DNA of 64,000 nt, taken from positions 1-64,000 of the forward strand of contig NZ_JAMXOF010000002.1 of the NCBI RefSeq assembly GCF_024055595.1, read 5' to 3'. The position numbers were made by a program, and so were the translations under genes. Source of the stretch: Mucilaginibacter aurantiaciroseus (GTDB lineage Bacteria; Bacteroidota; Bacteroidia; Sphingobacteriales; Sphingobacteriaceae). The stretch's first letter is position 1; every line of letters starts with the position of its first letter. The notes beneath the pieces are model-generated. The model was not told the DNA's origin. It saw nothing but the letters and a program-made list of their open reading frames with translations, and did no database searches. Shown in pieces: positions 35,249-44,070 of this stretch.

Positions 35249-36364
35249 ATGGCTAAACCATTACTTGAATTTACTGACCGCGGCATTTACTGCGAACAGG
35301 GAAGATTTTATATCGACCCATGGAAACCTGTAGACGATGCCGTGATCACCCACGCCCACGCCGACCATGCCTATTTTGGGCACAAGAATTATTTGGCCCA
35401 CCACCTATCGCGCGAGGTGATGCTTTACCGTTTGGGTGACATCAACCTGCGTACTATCGAGTATGGCGAAACCGTGGTAAAACATGGTGTGAGCATCTCG
35501 ATGTTCCCGGCAGGGCATGTGATTGGATCGGCGCAGATCAGAATTGAATACAAGGGCGTTATTTGGGTGGTTTCTGGTGATTACAAGACGGACGATGACG
35601 GTATTTCTACCCCTTTTGAGCCGGTAAAATGCCATCATTTTATATCCGAGTGTACCTTCGGGATGCCGGTATATTCATGGAAACCGCAAACTGAAATTTT
35701 TACTGAAGTGAACAACTGGTGGCGCACCAATGTCCAAAATGGCGTGGCTACAGTTATCGTGGGCTACTCATTAGGCAAGGCCCAGCGCATCCTGCAAAAT
35801 CTCGATCTGAGCGTTGGCAAAGTATACACCCACGGCGTTATCGAAAACACCAACGAAGCCCTGCGCCGTAACGGTGTGATATTGAACCCAACCGAACGTA
35901 TCACTATTGAATCATCAAAAGAAGAAGTCCGCAAAGGCATCATCATTGCTCCGCCTTCATCAGTAGGCACACCCTGGATGCGCAAGTTTGGCCCGTATAG
36001 TTTTGGCTATTGCAGCGGCTGGATGGCTATCCGTGGAGCAAAACGCCGCCGCGCTGCCGATAGGGGGTTCATCATGTCGGACCATGCCGATTGGAATGGC
36101 CTGGTAAGCGCCATTGACGCAACGGATTGTGAATGTGTTTACCTCACCCACGGCTATACCGCATCATTCACCCGGTATTTGAACGAAATTGGATTTAACG
36201 CCAGCGAGGTGCATACCCTTTATGGCGGCGAAGAAGAAGACGCTGAGGCCCCCACCCAACCTCCCCCGGGAGGAGAGGAGCTTCCTGGCACTCAAAACAA
36301 TCAAAATGTTTCTCCGCTAACCAGCGGAGGAGATTTAGAAGGGGTAGGAGGGGCTGTTATATGA
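35249..36364 (+). CDS. Ligase-associated DNA exonuclease (metallo-beta-lactamase fold)
   Basis: A 371-residue protein of the MBL/beta-CASP group related to mRNA 3'-end processing factors. The metal motif is THAHADHAYFG (HxHxDH) at about residues 34-44; others are SGDYKTDDDG, ECTFGMPVY and SDHADWNGL. Family members form a DNA-repair set with ATP-dependent ligase, an Lhr-like helicase and the PdeM phosphoesterase. The ligase gene overlaps this stop by 4 bases. The last 38 or so residues (from about EAPTQPPPGG) are low complexity and are the translation of a dispersed hairpin repeat (36247-36358), not part of the family. Confidence 0.92.
   Translation: MAKPLLEFTDRGIYCEQGRFYIDPWKPVDDAVITHAHADHAYFGHKNYLAHHLSREVMLYRLGDINLRTIEYGETVVKHGVSISMFPAGHVIGSAQIRIEYKGVIWVVSGDYKTDDDGISTPFEPVKCHHFISECTFGMPVYSWKPQTEIFTEVNNWWRTNVQNGVATVIVGYSLGKAQRILQNLDLSVGKVYTHGVIENTNEALRRNGVILNPTERITIESSKEEVRKGIIIAPPSSVGTPWMRKFGPYSFGYCSGWMAIRGAKRRRAADRGFIMSDHADWNGLVSAIDATDCECVYLTHGYTASFTRYLNEIGFNASEVHTLYGGEEEDAEAPTQPPPGGEELPGTQNNQNVSPLTSGGDLEGVGGAVI
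36247..36358. repeat. GC-rich hairpin repeat read through inside a gene
   Basis: GAGGCCCCCACCCAACCTCC with GGGAGGAGAGG at the left, and CCGCTAACCAGCGGAGGAGA followed by TTTAGAAGGGG and AGGAGGGGCT at the right, copy the layout of the intergenic element at 18570-18660. It encodes the C-terminal tail of the exonuclease and ends just before the ATGA that joins it to the ligase gene. Confidence 0.75.
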
Positions 36365-37986
36365 AAGCATTCGCACAACTCTTCCTCTCCTTAGACGAGA
36401 CCAACAAAACCAACGAGAAAGTTAAGGTGCTGAAGGACTATTTCACCAACGTACCCGATACCGATAAAATGCACATGCTTGCCCTGTTCACCGGCAGGCG
36501 GCCTAAGCGCCCAATCAATTCAACATTGATCCGTACCTGGGCTATCGAGGCTTCAAACATCCCGCAATGGCTGTTTGAAGAAAGCTACCATGTGGTGGGT
36601 GACCTGGCGGAAACGATGTCGTTATTGATGCCCGAAAGCCCCGGCAGCAGCAGTAAAACGTTAACGGAGTGGATAGCCGAGATTAACCAACAAGCCGCCC
36701 GTACCGAAGAAGAAAGAAAATTGTGGCTAATAGAATCATGGGCGATGCTGGACAGGCAGGAACGCTTTGTGTTTAACAAATTGCTTACAGGCAGCTTCCG
36801 CATTGGCGTATCCAGTAACCTGGTGGTAAAAGCTTTGGCGGATATTACCGGGATAGAAGCCCCCGCACTTACCCACCGTATTATGGGTAGCTGGATGCCC
36901 GAGGATTATACTTATGACCAGCTGATCCAAGAACAAAACGCTGCAGATAACATTTCGCGCCCTTACCCTTTCTTTTTGGCTTATCCTATCCAAGAAACAT
37001 CCGAGAAACGAAAATCGGCAGAGGATGTGGGTAATGCCTTGGGTGATGCTGCCGACTGGCAGGCTGAGTGGAAATGGGACGGTATCCGAGCGCAAATGAT
37101 AAAACGCGGCGGTGAGATCTTTATCTGGAGCCGCGGTGAAGACTTGGCTACCGAGAAATTTCCGGAGCTACATCCATTCCTGAAAGCATTGCCGGATGGC
37201 ACCGTGCTGGATGGCGAGATCCTGAGTTTTCAGAATGGCTTACCCATGTCGTTTAGTGTGCTGCAAACACGCATAGGGCGTAAAAACCTAAGTAAAAAGA
37301 TCCTGACCGATAGCCCGGTGGCTACCATCGTTTACGATTGCCTGGAATATGCGGGCGAAGATATCCGCCACAAATCACAGTCGGAACGGAGAGAAATACT
37401 GGAAAAATTACAGGCGGAAACTGAGTTCCCGGAAGTGTTCCGCATTTCATCACTCATTAAATTTGATAGCTGGGAAGAGTTGGAAAAAACAAGGGAGCAA
37501 TCCCGCGCTATGATCGCTGAAGGAATTATGCTGAAACGCAAAAGAGCTGAATACCAGGTTGGCCGTCGCCGCGGCGATTGGTGGAAGTGGAAGATAGACC
37601 CGCTCTCGGTTGATGCTGTGATGATCTACGCCCAAAAAGGCCACGGCCGCCGTGCCGATTTGTATACTGATTATACCTTCGCCGTTTGGGATGGCGATAA
37701 ACTGGTGCCATTCGCCAAAGCATACAGTGGCCTCACCGATGCCGAGATCAACAAGGTGAATTATTTTGTAAAACGCAATACATTAGAAAAATTTGGTCCC
37801 GTACGTACCGTAAAACCCGAGCTTGTTTTTGAAATAGGTTTCGAAGGCATCAACAAATCATCCCGACATAAATCGGGCATCGCCCTGCGTTTCCCAAGAA
37901 TCTTACGGTGGCGGCATGATAAACCGAAGGAAGAAGCTGATACGCTGGAAAGTTTAAAGAAACTGTTGGGTGAGCATGGTGGGTAA
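36361..37986 (+). CDS. ATP-dependent DNA ligase
   Basis: A 541-residue ligase with three parts: an N-terminal DNA-binding helical domain (LFTGRRPKRPINSTL), the adenylation domain with motif I EWKWDGIRAQ where the Lys is adenylated, motif III-like IFIWSRGEDLATEKFPEL, DGEILSF, and motif V KRKRAEYQVGRRRGDWWKWK, then an OB domain. It belongs to the bacterial group encoded with the ligase-associated exonuclease. The ATG overlaps the preceding stop by 4 bases. The helicase and PdeM genes usually found next are absent here. Confidence 0.93.
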   Translation: MKAFAQLFLSLDETNKTNEKVKVLKDYFTNVPDTDKMHMLALFTGRRPKRPINSTLIRTWAIEASNIPQWLFEESYHVVGDLAETMSLLMPESPGSSSKTLTEWIAEINQQAARTEEERKLWLIESWAMLDRQERFVFNKLLTGSFRIGVSSNLVVKALADITGIEAPALTHRIMGSWMPEDYTYDQLIQEQNAADNISRPYPFFLAYPIQETSEKRKSAEDVGNALGDAADWQAEWKWDGIRAQMIKRGGEIFIWSRGEDLATEKFPELHPFLKALPDGTVLDGEILSFQNGLPMSFSVLQTRIGRKNLSKKILTDSPVATIVYDCLEYAGEDIRHKSQSERREILEKLQAETEFPEVFRISSLIKFDSWEELEKTREQSRAMIAEGIMLKRKRAEYQVGRRRGDWWKWKIDPLSVDAVMIYAQKGHGRRADLYTDYTFAVWDGDKLVPFAKAYSGLTDAEINKVNYFVKRNTLEKFGPVRTVKPELVFEIGFEGINKSSRHKSGIALRFPRILRWRHDKPKEEADTLESLKKLLGEHGG

Positions 37987-38017
37987 ACAATACTGACTTG
38001 CATTATTAAAACATGTA

Positions 38018-38158
38018 GTTGCCAGGAACGGAATGACGTGGCAATCTCAGAGGACAAGCGGATATGCTGAGATTATTAATGCAATTATTTTTCTATAAGG
38101 TATTAATGAACCCTCGCTGGCCGGTTGTCCACGCTATCGCTCGCAATTACATGGAGAT
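38018..38158. repeat. REP-like repeat with GCAATCTCAG and CGCTATCGCTCGCAATT parts
   Basis: TTGCCAGGAACGGAATGACG and GTGGCAATCTCAGAGGACAA are followed by an inverted ATGCTGAGATTATTAATGCAA and, at 38129-38155, CCACGCTATCGCTCGCAATT. The last part matches the reverse complement of the repeat at 22200-22221. No gene. Confidence 0.6.
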
Positions 38159-38175
38159 TATACACTTACACACTA

Positions 38176-38832
38176 CTACATATCTATAAGCAAACTCTCT
38201 CCAAACTTTTGCGAAACCGTTTTATGCTCTGCTCCATTGATACTGATCACCAGCGAACTATCGAATGGGATCTCCTCTATCAATTGAATTTTTGTGCCGA
38301 TATTGATATCCAGTTTTACCAGATATTGCAAAAATTGGCTGGTGGTATCTTTTACGGCCACAACGCGGCAACTACCACCGGTTTTAACATCGGCAAGGGT
38401 GGTAGAAAAACGTTTGGCCATTTTTCCATTGGCCTTTGGTATCGGGTCGCCATGCGGGTCGTACTCCGGGAACCCCAAAAATTTATCCAGCCTGTCGGCA
38501 AGGGTGGCATCCTTTATATGCTCCAGTTCTTCGGCAATATCGTGGATCTCGTCCCAGTGGTAGCCCAGTTTCTCTAACAAAAACACTTCCCAAAGGCGGT
38601 GCCTGCGCACAATTAATGTAGCATCCTTTTGCCCTTGCGCGGTCAGTTCTACACCTTTCTTTTTATCGTACGATATTAGCTGTTTATCGGTAAGCTTACG
38701 AATCATATCCACCACCGATGCCGGGTTGTTACCAAGCGACTCCGCAATGGCAGTGGGCGTTATCTTTTGCCCTTTGTCATGCCAAAGGCGATAAATACAT
38801 TTCAGGTAATTTTCTTCGGATAGCGTATGCAT
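38176..38832 (-). CDS. DtxR/MntR-family metal-dependent transcriptional regulator
   Basis: A 218-residue repressor with all three domains. Winged helix: LSEENYLKCIYRLWHDKG ... ITPTAIAESLGNNPASVVDMIRKL (residues 4-46). Metal-binding/dimer domain: IVRRHRLWEVFLLEKLGYHWDEIHDIAEELEH, with the His and Glu residues that bind Mn or Fe, and DPHGDPIP. C-terminal FeoA/SH3-like domain from about 145. It would bind DNA when loaded with Fe(II) or Mn(II). It faces a TonB-dependent receptor gene across a 119-base gap that holds a perfect 15-bp inverted repeat, the likely operator. Confidence 0.93.
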   Translation of the reverse strand: MHTLSEENYLKCIYRLWHDKGQKITPTAIAESLGNNPASVVDMIRKLTDKQLISYDKKKGVELTAQGQKDATLIVRRHRLWEVFLLEKLGYHWDEIHDIAEELEHIKDATLADRLDKFLGFPEYDPHGDPIPKANGKMAKRFSTTLADVKTGGSCRVVAVKDTTSQFLQYLVKLDINIGTKIQLIEEIPFDSSLVISINGAEHKTVSQKFGESLLIDM

Positions 38833-38877
38833 ACTTATTTATTGGGTTATACAAATATAAATGAAAACATATGATTA

Positions 38878-38909
38878 TAAATAAAATTAGTCTTGACTAA
38901 TTTTATTTA
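38878..38909. promoter_or_regulatory. Perfect 15-bp inverted repeat, probable metal-repressor operator
   Basis: Left arm TAAATAAAATTAGTC (38878-38892), centre TT, right arm GACTAATTTTATTTA (38895-38909), an exact reverse complement. The core TTAGTCTTGACTAA resembles the TTAGG-type and TTTAG-type sites of DtxR/MntR repressors. It starts 46 bases from the regulator ATG and lies just upstream of the receptor promoter, so it could control both genes. Confidence 0.8.
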
Positions 38910-38930
38910 ATAGATAAATCAAATTTTTTG

Positions 38931-38938
38931 TACGTTTG
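38931..38938 (+). promoter_or_regulatory. Promoter of the TonB-dependent receptor gene (TACGTTTG)
   Basis: TACGTTTG fits TAnnTTTG. It lies 22 bases after the operator-like palindrome and only 13 bases before the ATG at 38952, so the transcript would have a very short leader. The palindrome would cover the -33 region, a suitable position for repression. Confidence 0.65.
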
Positions 38939-38951
38939 TAAAAAAAAATCT

Positions 38952-41411
38952 ATGCGCCATCTACTAATAATTATAATCATACTTTCTACACTTACAGCGT
39001 CGGCACAAAAAAATTCCTTAAAGGGAACCGTGACGGTGAATAATGAGCCATTGGCTTACGCTACTGTCGCCCTAATCGGCACCAAACACGGCACAACAAC
39101 CAATGATAAGGGCTTTTACGAGATAAAAAACATAGAGCCTGGCGAATATACCATACTGTTCAGCAGCATTGGCTATTTCCCCGAGCGTATAAAAGTGACC
39201 ATCGCCACAGGCGAACCCGTTACCCAGCATGCCGAATTAAAAGAAGGCAGCTCTAAACTAAACGAAGTGGTAGTAACCGGCGTATCTCGTGCTACCGAAC
39301 TGCGCAGCAACACCGTGCCTATTGTAGTTTTAAGCAAAAAAGACATCGACCAACACGTAAACAATAATATAATCGATGCTATTGTAAAGGGCATCCCGGG
39401 CGTAACGGCGGTTACTACAGGGCCAAATATCTCCAAGCCGTTTATCCGTGGACTGGGCTATAACCGCGTGCTTACTTTGTACGATGGCATCCGCCAGGAA
39501 GGGCAGCAATGGGGCGATGAGCACGGCATCGAGGTTGACCAGTATGGCATTTCCCGCGCCGAGGTTATCAAAGGCCCTGCAAGTTTAACCTATGGGTCGG
39601 ACGCGTTGGCGGGGGTTATCAACCTCATCCCCTACATCCCTAATGGCGAGGATGGCAAACTGAATGGTGATATTATTACCGATTACCATAGTAATAACGG
39701 GCTGATAGGTTCGTCGCTTGGGCTATCCTACAAAAAAAATGACTGGAAATATGCCTTCCGGGCTACCGGCAAGGCGGCTCATAATTATCAAAATAAAGTC
39801 GACGGCTATGTTTACAATTCGGCGTTTCAGGAATATATTTTTTCAGGAATGGCAAAGGTAGATAAAAAATGGGGGTCGTCGCAATTCGCAATAACTGCCT
39901 ATAATAACAAACAGGAAATCCCCGATGGCAGCCGTGATTCGCTTACCCGCAGATTTACCGTTCAGGTGGCCGAAGCAGGTAACGATAATATCAAGAACCG
40001 TCCCTTTGCCCCGCAAGAATGGATGACATCGTACGGTGTTACGCCGTTGCATCAGCATATCCAGCATTATCGCATTTACAACAAAACCGAAATTAAACTG
40101 GGCGATGGCATTTTTGCTTCGGCACTTGGCTGGCAACAAAGCGTAAGGCGCGAGTATAACCACCCCACACAACCAGATCAGGCCGGGCTTTACGTTACGC
40201 TGAATACTTTGAACTACGATTTTAGGTACAGTCCGCAGGTAGTTAATGGGTGGGAAACTTCGTTCGGTGTGAATGGCATAGCCCAAACCAACCGCAATAA
40301 AAACGGTACCGATTTCCCAATACCCGATTATAATTTGTTTGATATTGGTGGGTTCTTTTTCGTGAAGAAAAGCATTGGCAAAACCGATATATCGGGCGGT
40401 GTGCGTTATGATACCCGTAATATCAAATGGAATGATTTTTACGTAGGCGAAAATCCCGCTAACGGATTTGAGCAGCGTGTTACAGCTACCGACCCAAGCG
40501 GCACTTTGCAATTCCCTAGCTTTAAGCATACTTACCATGGCATCTCGGGTAGTTTAGGGCTTACCTACAATGTGAGCGAACGCGTATTGCTAAAGGCCAA
40601 TATTGCACGTGGCTACCGTGCGCCAAACATCACCGAAATTGGCAGTAACGGCCTCGATCCCGGCGCGCACATTGTTTATTTGGGTAACCGGACATTCAAG
40701 CCGGAGTTTAGTCTGCAGCAAGATCTTGGTTTTATTGCCTACCTAAAAGATGCCGACTTTATATTGGAGGTTTTCAATAACCAGATCTCGAATTACATCT
40801 ACCAATCCCGGTTAGACGATGCCAGCGGCAACCCGGTTATTAATGTGCTTGGTAATACTACTTACCAGTACCAGCAATCTAAAGCGCGGTTATATGGCGC
40901 CGAATTTACGTTTAACCTGCACCCGCATAACGCCAAATGGTTCGAGCTGAACAATAGCGCGGCTTATGTAATAGGCCTCAATCAAAACGAGAAACTGATA
41001 GCCCAAAGTAACGGCGCAGCCAGATACCTGCCATTTATCCCGCCGTTGCATATGAGGTCGGAGGTGAAGCTGAAACTGCAGGGCACCTATGGGATCTTTT
41101 CCAAAGTGTGTTTCCGTGCCGAGGCAGATGCCTACGCAGCCCAAAACAAGTTCTACGCTTTAAATGATACAGAAACCCCTACTCAGGGCTATACGCTGAT
41201 CAATGCGGGCATTGGTTCGACACTAAAAGCAAAATCAGGCAAACCCATTTGCGAATTATTTTTTCAGGCTGATAACCTGTTTAATGTTGCCTATCAATCA
41301 AATCTCAACCGGTTAAAGTATTTTGAGTACTACAATGCATCCCCCAACGGCCGCAGCGGTATCTATAATATCGGCAGGAATTTAAGTGTAAAGGTTATTG
41401 TGCCGTTTTAA
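38952..41411 (+). CDS. TonB-dependent receptor, metal-uptake type
   Basis: An 819-residue outer-membrane receptor. ATG 38952 gives a signal peptide ending TASA before Q; a TTG upstream overlaps the promoter and is rejected. A carboxypeptidase-regulatory-like beta domain (LKGTVTVNNEPLAYATV ... YFPERIKV) precedes the plug (LNEVVVTGVSRATELRSNTVPIVVLS ... FIRGLGYNRVLTLYDGIRQEGQQWGDEHG) and a 22-strand barrel ending VKVIVPF. The plug GQQWGDEHGIEVDQ is seen in receptors near the ZnuD group. The DtxR-type regulator and palindrome next to it suggest Mn, Fe or Zn uptake; which one is not decided. Confidence 0.9.
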   Translation: MRHLLIIIIILSTLTASAQKNSLKGTVTVNNEPLAYATVALIGTKHGTTTNDKGFYEIKNIEPGEYTILFSSIGYFPERIKVTIATGEPVTQHAELKEGSSKLNEVVVTGVSRATELRSNTVPIVVLSKKDIDQHVNNNIIDAIVKGIPGVTAVTTGPNISKPFIRGLGYNRVLTLYDGIRQEGQQWGDEHGIEVDQYGISRAEVIKGPASLTYGSDALAGVINLIPYIPNGEDGKLNGDIITDYHSNNGLIGSSLGLSYKKNDWKYAFRATGKAAHNYQNKVDGYVYNSAFQEYIFSGMAKVDKKWGSSQFAITAYNNKQEIPDGSRDSLTRRFTVQVAEAGNDNIKNRPFAPQEWMTSYGVTPLHQHIQHYRIYNKTEIKLGDGIFASALGWQQSVRREYNHPTQPDQAGLYVTLNTLNYDFRYSPQVVNGWETSFGVNGIAQTNRNKNGTDFPIPDYNLFDIGGFFFVKKSIGKTDISGGVRYDTRNIKWNDFYVGENPANGFEQRVTATDPSGTLQFPSFKHTYHGISGSLGLTYNVSERVLLKANIARGYRAPNITEIGSNGLDPGAHIVYLGNRTFKPEFSLQQDLGFIAYLKDADFILEVFNNQISNYIYQSRLDDASGNPVINVLGNTTYQYQQSKARLYGAEFTFNLHPHNAKWFELNNSAAYVIGLNQNEKLIAQSNGAARYLPFIPPLHMRSEVKLKLQGTYGIFSKVCFRAEADAYAAQNKFYALNDTETPTQGYTLINAGIGSTLKAKSGKPICELFFQADNLFNVAYQSNLNRLKYFEYYNASPNGRSGIYNIGRNLSVKVIVPF

Positions 41412-41526
41412 CATGAATAGTTGAAAAATATCCGTTTGATTTCTCCCCAAAGAGTGCCAACTTCGCATTCCCGGTAATCGGTGTAATCTCCCGATAGCTA
41501 TCGGGACTAATCGGTGAAATCATATA

Positions 41527-43791
41527 ATGGAATCATATAATATCAAAATAGCCCGGGAACTTTCTGTTGGCAGCAAACAGGTAAGCGCGACAATCGTTTT
41601 GCTTGATGAAGGCGCAACTGTGCCGTTCATATCACGTTATCGTAAAGAAGTTACCGGCAGCCTTGATGAGGTACAGGTAGCCGCCATCCGCGATCGCGTG
41701 CTACAATTGCGCGAGCTGGATAAACGCCGCGAGGCTATCCTGAAATCGCTTACTGATATGGGCAAGTTAACGTTTGAACTACAAAAGCAAATAGATGCGG
41801 CCGAAACAATGGTACAGTTAGAGGACATCTACCTGCCCTACCGCCCTAAACGTAAAACCCGTGCTACCGCCGCCCGCGAAAAAGGGTTGCAGCCACTGGC
41901 CGATGTTATCCTTGCCCAGCGAAGTATTGACCCGGAACTGGAAGCCCGTAAATTTATTGATGACGAAAAAGGCGTTGCCACTGCCTACGAGGCCTTGGCC
42001 GGTGCCCGCGACATTATTGCCGAACACATCAGTGAAAATGCAGAAACACGCGCGAAAATGCGTCAATTATTTACGGAAAAAGGTGTTTTTGAGTCGAAAG
42101 TTGCCCCCGGAAAAGAGCAGGAAGGCATTAAATACAAAGATTATTTTGAGTGGACGGAGCCTGTAAAATCGGCACCATCCCACCGCATCCTGGCCATGCG
42201 CCGAGGCGAAAAGGAAGAGATTCTTTACCTGGATATTAAACCAACCGAAGAGGATGCCTTAGCCCTGTTAGAGCGCGAATTTATAACCTCACGCAATGCC
42301 GCAGCAACGCAAGTTGGTTTGGCTATTGCCGATGGTTATAAGCGCCTACTTAAACCATCTATGGAAACCGAAATTCGTTTATTGACTAAGAAAAAAGCCG
42401 ACGAAGAAGCTATTCGCGTATTTGCAGAGAATGCCCGCCAGCTATTGTTAGGTGCACCTCTTGGTCAGAAACGCATAATGGCTTTAGACCCGGGTTTTCG
42501 AACGGGTTGTAAATTAGTTTGCCTGGATGAGCAGGGTAAACTGTTAGAAAACACTGCCATTTACCCGCATACTGGTGCAGGCCAGGCAAAGGAGGCCGAA
42601 AAAACCGTTCAGCATTTATTTGAGCGATATAATATAGAAGCCATTGCCATAGGCAATGGCACCGCAGGCCGCGAAACAGAACTGTTTATACGCAACCTGA
42701 ACCTGCCGGGCGCTACCATTGTTATGGTGAACGAAAGCGGCGCATCTATTTACTCCGCTTCGGATGTTGCCCGTGAGGAATTCCCTGATAAGGATATTAC
42801 TGTGAGAGGGGCTGTATCAATCGGTCGCCGTTTGATGGACCCGCTGGCAGAACTGGTTAAGATCGACCCAAAATCAATCGGTGTTGGGCAATACCAACAC
42901 GATGTTGATCAAAACAAATTGCAAACGTCATTGGATGATACCGTAATGAGTTGTGTTAATGCTGTGGGTGTTGAACTGAATACAGCATCGAAACAGATAC
43001 TTGCCTATGTATCCGGCCTTGGCCCGCAGCTGGCGCAAAATATTGTAGAATACCGCAACCTAAACGGCGCATTTAAACGCCGCGACCAGTTGAAGAAAGT
43101 CGCGCGTTTAGGTGATAAAGCCTACGAGCAGGCAGCCGGTTTTTTACGCATCCGCGGAGCGGAGAACCCGTTGGATAGTAGTTCTGTCCACCCCGAGCGT
43201 TATACGTTGGTTGAGCAAATGGCTAAGGACCTGAAATGCAGCGTGCAGGACCTGATGAGTGATAGTACCCTGCGCAAATCTATCCCGTTGCAAAAATACA
43301 TTGCGGATACGGTAGGTTTACCAACCCTTAACGATATCATGGCCGAGCTTGCCAAACCTGGCCGCGACCCTCGTGAGCAGTTCGAGACCTTTAGCTTTAC
43401 TGAAGGTGTTAACGCCATTGGCGACCTTAAGTTAGGCATGAAACTACCGGGCATCGTTACTAACATCACTAACTTTGGTGCATTTGTAGATATTGGCGTA
43501 CACCAGGACGGATTAGTGCATTTGAGCCAGATAACCAACCGTTTTATTAAAGACCCTTACGAGGTGCTTAAAGTACATCAAAAGGTAGAAGTTACTGTAA
43601 CCGAGGTAGACGTAAGCCGAAAACGTATCGCGCTAAGCATGAAGGAGAATGTGAAAGGACAAGCCCCTGCACCAATGCCACAAGCCTCAAAGCCGGTTCA
43701 AAAGAGTTTTATACCTAAGCCTAAAGCAGAGCCGGAACCTGAAATGGACCTGATGAGCAAACTGGCGGCGCTTAAAAATAAGTTTAAATAA
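41527..43791 (+). CDS. tex: Tex, RNA-binding transcription accessory protein
   Basis: A 754-residue nucleic-acid-binding protein. The N-terminal helical part has VPFISRYRKEVTGSLDEVQ, followed by the YqgF/RNase H-like core (ALDPGFRTGCKLVCLDEQGK ... AIGNGTAGRETE), two helix-hairpin-helix motifs (AYVSGLGPQLAQNIVEYRN, FLRIRGAENPLDSSSVHPE) and a C-terminal S1 domain (GMKLPGIVTNITNFGAFVDIGVHQDGLVHLSQI). This is the full family architecture. It is tied to transcription fidelity and ribosome or stress functions. Confidence 0.95.
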   Translation: MESYNIKIARELSVGSKQVSATIVLLDEGATVPFISRYRKEVTGSLDEVQVAAIRDRVLQLRELDKRREAILKSLTDMGKLTFELQKQIDAAETMVQLEDIYLPYRPKRKTRATAAREKGLQPLADVILAQRSIDPELEARKFIDDEKGVATAYEALAGARDIIAEHISENAETRAKMRQLFTEKGVFESKVAPGKEQEGIKYKDYFEWTEPVKSAPSHRILAMRRGEKEEILYLDIKPTEEDALALLEREFITSRNAAATQVGLAIADGYKRLLKPSMETEIRLLTKKKADEEAIRVFAENARQLLLGAPLGQKRIMALDPGFRTGCKLVCLDEQGKLLENTAIYPHTGAGQAKEAEKTVQHLFERYNIEAIAIGNGTAGRETELFIRNLNLPGATIVMVNESGASIYSASDVAREEFPDKDITVRGAVSIGRRLMDPLAELVKIDPKSIGVGQYQHDVDQNKLQTSLDDTVMSCVNAVGVELNTASKQILAYVSGLGPQLAQNIVEYRNLNGAFKRRDQLKKVARLGDKAYEQAAGFLRIRGAENPLDSSSVHPERYTLVEQMAKDLKCSVQDLMSDSTLRKSIPLQKYIADTVGLPTLNDIMAELAKPGRDPREQFETFSFTEGVNAIGDLKLGMKLPGIVTNITNFGAFVDIGVHQDGLVHLSQITNRFIKDPYEVLKVHQKVEVTVTEVDVSRKRIALSMKENVKGQAPAPMPQASKPVQKSFIPKPKAEPEPEMDLMSKLAALKNKFK

Positions 43792-43820
43792 AATCTTAAA
43801 GTTCGTTTTTGCGGGGAACT

Positions 43821-43870
43821 AAGCAATCTCTACATAGGCAGATCGGCTCTGTATAGCAAAGAGATTGCTT
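43821..43870. repeat. AAGCAATCTCT inverted repeat after tex
   Basis: AAGCAATCTCT (43821-43831) and its exact reverse complement AGAGATTGCTT (43860-43870) enclose 28 bases, with GCGGGGAACT at the left border. The sequence type GGAAC-AAGCAATCTC is a REP-like repeat; it may double as a terminator as it is followed by ATTTCTTGC. Confidence 0.6.
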
Positions 43871-43932
43871 ATTTCTTGCAATTGTAAGGGTTACGTAATT
43901 CGACCATAGAATTAAGTGTTTTTATTTGTTGT

Positions 43933-44070
43933 TTAGGGTGACAATTTTATAGGTTTTTTACTATTAATACCTTGGTGGGGGCTTTCCCAATTGTAGTAAA
44001 CAAGGTACTTAAGTAGTTCGTCTTCCAATTCTTCGAGGCTATCAAAATCAGTAATAAATTTCAATAAAAA
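43933..44070 (-). pseudogene. Transposase fragment, C-terminus of an integrase-core (DDE) protein
   Basis: A 45-residue open piece on the minus strand reads KFITDFDSLEELEDELLKYL, then VYYNWESPHQGINSKKPIKL and stop. The pattern LxxLEExLxxYLxYYNxxRPHQGLxxKxP is the end of IS481/IS3-type integrase-core transposases; here the usual Arg-Pro-His reads Ser-Pro-His. A stop closes the frame upstream, so only the last seventh of a transposase remains. Confidence 0.7.

Noticed and set aside
38879..38908. Terminator for the DtxR-type gene
   Set aside because: The palindrome lies upstream, between divergent starts, and has a 2-base centre, so an operator fits and a terminator does not.
39843..40538. 231-codon minus-strand frame
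   Set aside because: Antisense within the TonB-dependent receptor; no start signal and no domain.
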